A stretch of DNA of 64,000 nt from Primorskyibacter flagellatus (GTDB taxonomy: Bacteria; Pseudomonadota; Alphaproteobacteria; Rhodobacterales; Rhodobacteraceae): positions 1 through 64,000 of the forward strand of contig NZ_FWYD01000020.1 in NCBI RefSeq assembly GCF_900176485.1. The letters are read 5' to 3'. Below the pieces are notes generated by a model. That model had not been told where the DNA came from and did not search any database. It worked only from the letters and a program-made list of their open reading frames with translations. Positions 60,732 through 64,000 of the stretch are shown piece after piece (position 1 is the stretch's first letter; each line of letters begins with the position of its first letter). A program made the translations under genes and the position numbers.

Positions 60732-62272
60732 CTGGGCGACTGATAGACGACTACGTTGGCATTGGAAAAGACGACCTTGTAGTCTTCCGATAAGGTTTGC
60801 TGCAGGCGGGTCAAGATTGACCGGTCGGCCAAGGCCGGATTCAGTTCATCTGGGGGACCGGGCAAGGCTCTGCGCGTCATCACCACGAAGGCCGGGGGAG
60901 TCTGCACTAACGCTTGATCTACCTCTGCCATCCATTCGTCATAATGGACGAATCCCGGCTTGATCTGATCGGCGGCTGGCGTGAAGTAGCGATAGGTAGG
61001 CAAACGCTGCGCACGGTAAGGCAGATCGTAATGCGTGCCATAAACCGCAACGGTCTGATCTGGCGTACTGCCGTCTTTAATCAGGCTAATGATATCGCGA
61101 CGTTCCGCTTCGGTCAGACCATAAAGGTCGGTCGGACCGAATTGACCTGCCAATATTCGTACCGCGCCGCTTTTGAGATTTTCAAGCTTTACTGCCGTCC
61201 CTGCTAAGACCAGAAAAACAGCGCCTGTTAGCGCGACCGTGACACCCCAGCGCATCAGAGATGTGCGCACGGAACGTCGCCAGTGATCTAACTGGTCGAT
61301 CCCAATGGTCAAAAGCAGCACCAACACCAGCAAGATGCCCCCCAAGTGATAGCCGAAGCCCTTGTTTTGCACCGCAAAGGACAGCGTGCTCGTGGCCGCG
61401 ATCCCAAGGACTAGCATTAACGGGTAGCTCAAACGGTCACGCAAGGCCCAGACCACCAGCCCGAACAGGGCCATCAGGGTGATCCAATTCCACGACACCA
61501 CGAACAAGGTCCACAACGTCACGCGCCAATCCTGCGGGGGCTCACCGATGTAAATCGACGTTGCAAACTGAAAGCTCTGCCGATACCAATCATCTAGGCT
61601 CCCAAGCGCTAGCCCCGCGCAGATTGCCGCACCTATCATAAGGGTAAAACCTGCCAGAAACCGCAACGCGCGAGCAGATCGGGAACAGGTGCGCGGGTGT
61701 ATATCCCGCATGGGCATGCATTCCAGAAACATCAGACCGGCGAGAAAGCTCAGGAAGGTTGGGCGGATTAGAACGGCACAGGCCACACAAACCCCCGCCA
61801 GAACCACGCTGCGGCCTTCCTTTGGGGCGTTTTGCATAGCAAGCGCGCAGGCGCAGATCAAGAAACCAGTCGCGATGATGTCGCGCTGTCCGGCCATCCA
61901 CGACCCGGCTGGGACGTAAAGGGCAGGATAGAGAAATACGAACACCCACGCTGCCAGAGGCCAGTTCGCTCGGTGCAAAAACACGGCCCCGCCAAAGCTG
62001 AACCCCAGCATCAGCAGGAAGTCGGTCAGCCGCCATGTCCAGGCATGGACGCCGAACAGGCGAATGCCCGCTTCGTGTAGCCACATAGCACCCGGCCAGT
62101 TCATGTCGAAGCTGCCTACATAGAATGGGTGACCTTGGGTAGCAATGTAAGCCATCCAGTCGAATTGCGACTGATCCGGCGATGGCGGGACCGTGGTGTA
62201 AAGCAAAGCCAATAGAGCCATCAGTAGCACCCAGAATGCGACCAGCAGGCTCGGTTGGACACGTGACGTCAT
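60728..62272 (-). CDS. Multi-pass membrane glycosyltransferase (GT39/Gtr-like)
   Basis: 514 residues with about 10-11 membrane segments and a C-terminal periplasmic part (about 350-514). The first loop carries FDWMAYIATQGHPFYVGSFDMNWPGAMWLHE, whose acidic residues match the first periplasmic loop of GT-C enzymes that use polyprenyl-phosphate sugars. The donor probably comes from the GtrB-like gene product. It overlaps its upstream neighbour by 4 bp (ATGA). The sugar and acceptor are unknown. Confidence 0.75.
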   Translation of the reverse strand: MTSRVQPSLLVAFWVLLMALLALLYTTVPPSPDQSQFDWMAYIATQGHPFYVGSFDMNWPGAMWLHEAGIRLFGVHAWTWRLTDFLLMLGFSFGGAVFLHRANWPLAAWVFVFLYPALYVPAGSWMAGQRDIIATGFLICACALAMQNAPKEGRSVVLAGVCVACAVLIRPTFLSFLAGLMFLECMPMRDIHPRTCSRSARALRFLAGFTLMIGAAICAGLALGSLDDWYRQSFQFATSIYIGEPPQDWRVTLWTLFVVSWNWITLMALFGLVVWALRDRLSYPLMLVLGIAATSTLSFAVQNKGFGYHLGGILLVLVLLLTIGIDQLDHWRRSVRTSLMRWGVTVALTGAVFLVLAGTAVKLENLKSGAVRILAGQFGPTDLYGLTEAERRDIISLIKDGSTPDQTVAVYGTHYDLPYRAQRLPTYRYFTPAADQIKPGFVHYDEWMAEVDQALVQTPPAFVVMTRRALPGPPDELNPALADRSILTRLQQTLSEDYKVVFSNANVVVYQSPR

Positions 62273-63231
62273 AGAAATGCTCCTTGGAAACGATCCCGGC
62301 AGACTGCCCCTACCGTCAGTGCAATCCCTTCGTGCAAGCCGGTAGGTTTAAAATCGCGCGGCAGGGCGGTGCGCAAAAAGGTATTGTGGCGCGCATTTTC
62401 CGGATGTGGGTCGATCTTTATGAACAAGGGTCTGCCCACACAGGCCTTAACCACATTGATCACCTCATAGATGGCGGCAGGTCGTCCTGACGCCAGAAGC
62501 GTGGTAGATACAGCGTTGCTTATGGGGTTTGACGCATGATTGCAGACCAAATCAGAAATAAAACGGCCAATATCATCTGCAAAAATGTAGTCGCGCAGCG
62601 TATTCATCGCACCCATGATCCTCGCAGTCTTTCCTTGCAGGGCCGTGGCGACAAGGACTGTGAACAAGCCGCGCCGGGCACCCGGAACATATCCATAAAC
62701 ACTGCTAGGGCGTAGGATGTGACGACGGCCTAAAGCATCACTGTTCCGCACGCAGGCTTCCTGTGCCAACTTGCCTTCCCCATAAGGGCGCAAGGGCACA
62801 GGTTTGGTATTGGCCCCGCAAGCGGTTTGGCCTTCGAAAAGCCCGCCTGCTGAGCTTGTGTGAATGAAACAGCGTCGGTTGGGCGGGAGAGTGGCACCGA
62901 TTTTTTGGACAAGATTCATTACGTCCTCAAGGGCTGCCAGCTCGGTCTGCATGCCTGCGGGGTCCGTGCCGAACCCGCTGTGCCCGGCAGCCCATATAGT
63001 AGCAAAGACGGCGTCCTCATGCGGGTCGAGCGCGTTGCGTACCGTTTGCGCGATCTGTCGGGCTTGCCCGGAGGTGTCCGAAGACCAGTCCCACTGCATG
63101 TGATGGAGGCGTACGCAATCGAGATTGCGCCGCAGCGCATCAATAGCTGTCCGACCAATTAAACCTGTCCCAAAGACCGCAGCTACACCGGGCGCCTGTC
63201 GGGCCGTCCGATCCCACTCCAGTAGAATCAT
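62269..63231 (-). CDS. NAD-dependent epimerase/dehydratase-like protein
   Basis: The 320-residue protein has an extended-SDR-like layout: an early glycine loop AAVFGTGLIGRTAI, FIHTSSAGGLF, YGEGK (Y-x-x-x-K), HILRPSSVYGYVPGARRG and TLRDYIFADDIGRFI. The fingerprint TGxxGxxG is altered to GTGLIG. It probably modifies the nucleotide or lipid-linked sugar used by the operon. It overlaps both neighbours by 4 bp. Confidence 0.75.
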   Translation of the reverse strand: MILLEWDRTARQAPGVAAVFGTGLIGRTAIDALRRNLDCVRLHHMQWDWSSDTSGQARQIAQTVRNALDPHEDAVFATIWAAGHSGFGTDPAGMQTELAALEDVMNLVQKIGATLPPNRRCFIHTSSAGGLFEGQTACGANTKPVPLRPYGEGKLAQEACVRNSDALGRRHILRPSSVYGYVPGARRGLFTVLVATALQGKTARIMGAMNTLRDYIFADDIGRFISDLVCNHASNPISNAVSTTLLASGRPAAIYEVINVVKACVGRPLFIKIDPHPENARHNTFLRTALPRDFKPTGLHEGIALTVGAVCRDRFQGAFL

Positions 63232-64000
63232 GCGACCTCGTCCTGTTGGGCATACCAGTCTTGCAGATTCTGATCGCTGGACCGGTCGATGGTGAAGAAT
63301 GTTGGACGCCCATGCGCCTTAAGCACGAGGGTGGCAAGGTATTGCAAACACAACCCCAACATCGCTGCCAGCAGCCCCGCCGACATCGTCAGCACGACAA
63401 ACAGGGACGTCCAACCTTCAACCTCAATGGCTTCCGGAGCGATCAGGCGGACTAGGGTAAAATAAAGACCTGACAGAATGGAAAAGGCAAACAACCCGAC
63501 CCCGATCCACAGGCCGAAGGTCAAGAACCGCAACTGGCTGGAAAACAGCATTTTTTGCGCATGGTTCACCAAGGTTTTGAAATTGTAGCTGCTCGTGCCG
63601 GTCGCGGCAAAGCGTTCGTCGCGCAGGTCCATAGTGATGGCTCTGATACGCTGGGTGAACCAGAATAGCGCGATGTCAAAGTAAGTGTTATGGCTGCACA
63701 CACTGGCCGTGGCGCGGGCGATATCGCCGCGCATCAGACGAAAGCTGTTGACTAGACGCAGCGTCGGATTGCCAGTCAACCATTCCATCAACCGTTTGAA
63801 GCTGCGCGATGACCCATCTCGCCAAGCCTTGCCGTGAACCTCAGCCGAGGCCGGGCGCGCATAAACAACATCCGCCTGCTTCGTAGTCGCATGACGCAAC
63901 ATATTCTCAATTTGGTTGGGTGGATGTTGTAGGTCTTCGTCCAGCGTCACCACCCAGTCGCCCGACGAATGCAGGATACCAGCAATGGTGGCAGCGTGCT
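63228..64000 (-). CDS. GtrB/Dpm1-like glycosyltransferase, N-terminus beyond window
   Basis: At least 257 residues, open past the window edge. The visible N-terminal side reads HAATIAGILHSSGDWVVTLD, then EDLQHPPNQIENML (DxD-like), followed by SFRLMRGDIARATA. Two C-terminal membrane segments (about residues 150-175 and 195-220 from the GTG at 63953) end in LQYLATLVLKAHGRPTFF. This is the polyprenyl-phosphate sugar synthase type of GT2. It is the first visible gene of the Gtr-like operon. Confidence 0.8.
   Translation of the reverse strand, partial: HAATIAGILHSSGDWVVTLDEDLQHPPNQIENMLRHATTKQADVVYARPASAEVHGKAWRDGSSRSFKRLMEWLTGNPTLRLVNSFRLMRGDIARATASVCSHNTYFDIALFWFTQRIRAITMDLRDERFAATGTSSYNFKTLVNHAQKMLFSSQLRFLTFGLWIGVGLFAFSILSGLYFTLVRLIAPEAIEVEGWTSLFVVLTMSAGLLAAMLGLCLQYLATLVLKAHGRPTFFTIDRSSDQNLQDWYAQQDEVA

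Overview
The window looks like part of a large plasmid or chromid of a marine alphaproteobacterium, most likely Rhodobacterales (Roseobacter group). Three things point there: a RepA-type (RPA family) replication initiator beside parA and parB, an exosortase of the XrtD/EpsI fusion type, and GC-rich coding sequence carrying typical roseobacter surface-polysaccharide genes. No tRNA, rRNA or CRISPR array was seen. The replicon assignment is inferred from gene content only.

Layout. (1) 1-1336: an IS5-family element, cut by the window edge, sits inside the transposase of an IS3-family element. (2) 1366-5794: an APH-type phosphotransferase, a secreted beta-propeller-like protein with an internal duplication, and a small secreted protein. 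(3) 6506-13086: a Tn3-family transposon with 38-bp ends. Its transposase is split by a 2856-bp ISKra4-type element (7846-10701) that has 25-bp perfect ends, a 5-bp target duplication and two passenger genes. (4) 13208-25855: polysaccharide and surface genes: GT2, rhomboid protease, acyltransferase-SGNH, a GMC oxidoreductase/SDR pair, exosortase XrtD, and a DegT aminotransferase-GT61-GT4-YdcF operon. (5) 25934-30095: the replication and partition module repA / iterons / parA-parB, flanked by two near-identical 16-bp palindromes (candidate parS). (6) 30105-44746: an RTX/beta-helix secreted protein; a leftward group of polysaccharide export protein, outer-membrane barrel and GT4 with a sulfotransferase; and a rightward operon of ExeA-type ATPase, Wzz/GumC-like chain-length protein, BY-kinase-like ATPase, ManC and Wzx-like flippase. 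(7) 44762-58573: a tightly coupled leftward operon of PKS, GT2 glycosyltransferase, formyltransferase-NRPS with an in-domain luciferase-like monooxygenase, phosphopantetheinyl transferase and an SGNH-like lipoprotein. (8) 59038-60273: remnants of four different IS families. (9) 60357-64000: a leftward GtrA / membrane glycosyltransferase / epimerase / GtrB-like operon that leaves the window.

How it fits together. Groups 4 and 6 together supply GDP-mannose, transferases, a flippase, chain-length control, an outer-membrane export protein and a sorting enzyme. That is most of a Wzx/Wzy-type exopolysaccharide pathway, although no Wzy polymerase was recognised. The rep/par module lies in the middle, so the replicon resembles the 'biofilm' plasmids known in roseobacters. 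The most unusual unit is the PKS-NRPS operon. It carries its own carrier-protein activating enzyme and has a glycosyltransferase gene between the two megasynthases, translationally coupled to the PKS. This suggests a short, N-formylated, oxidised and possibly glycosylated lipopeptide-like product. The product itself cannot be read from the sequence.
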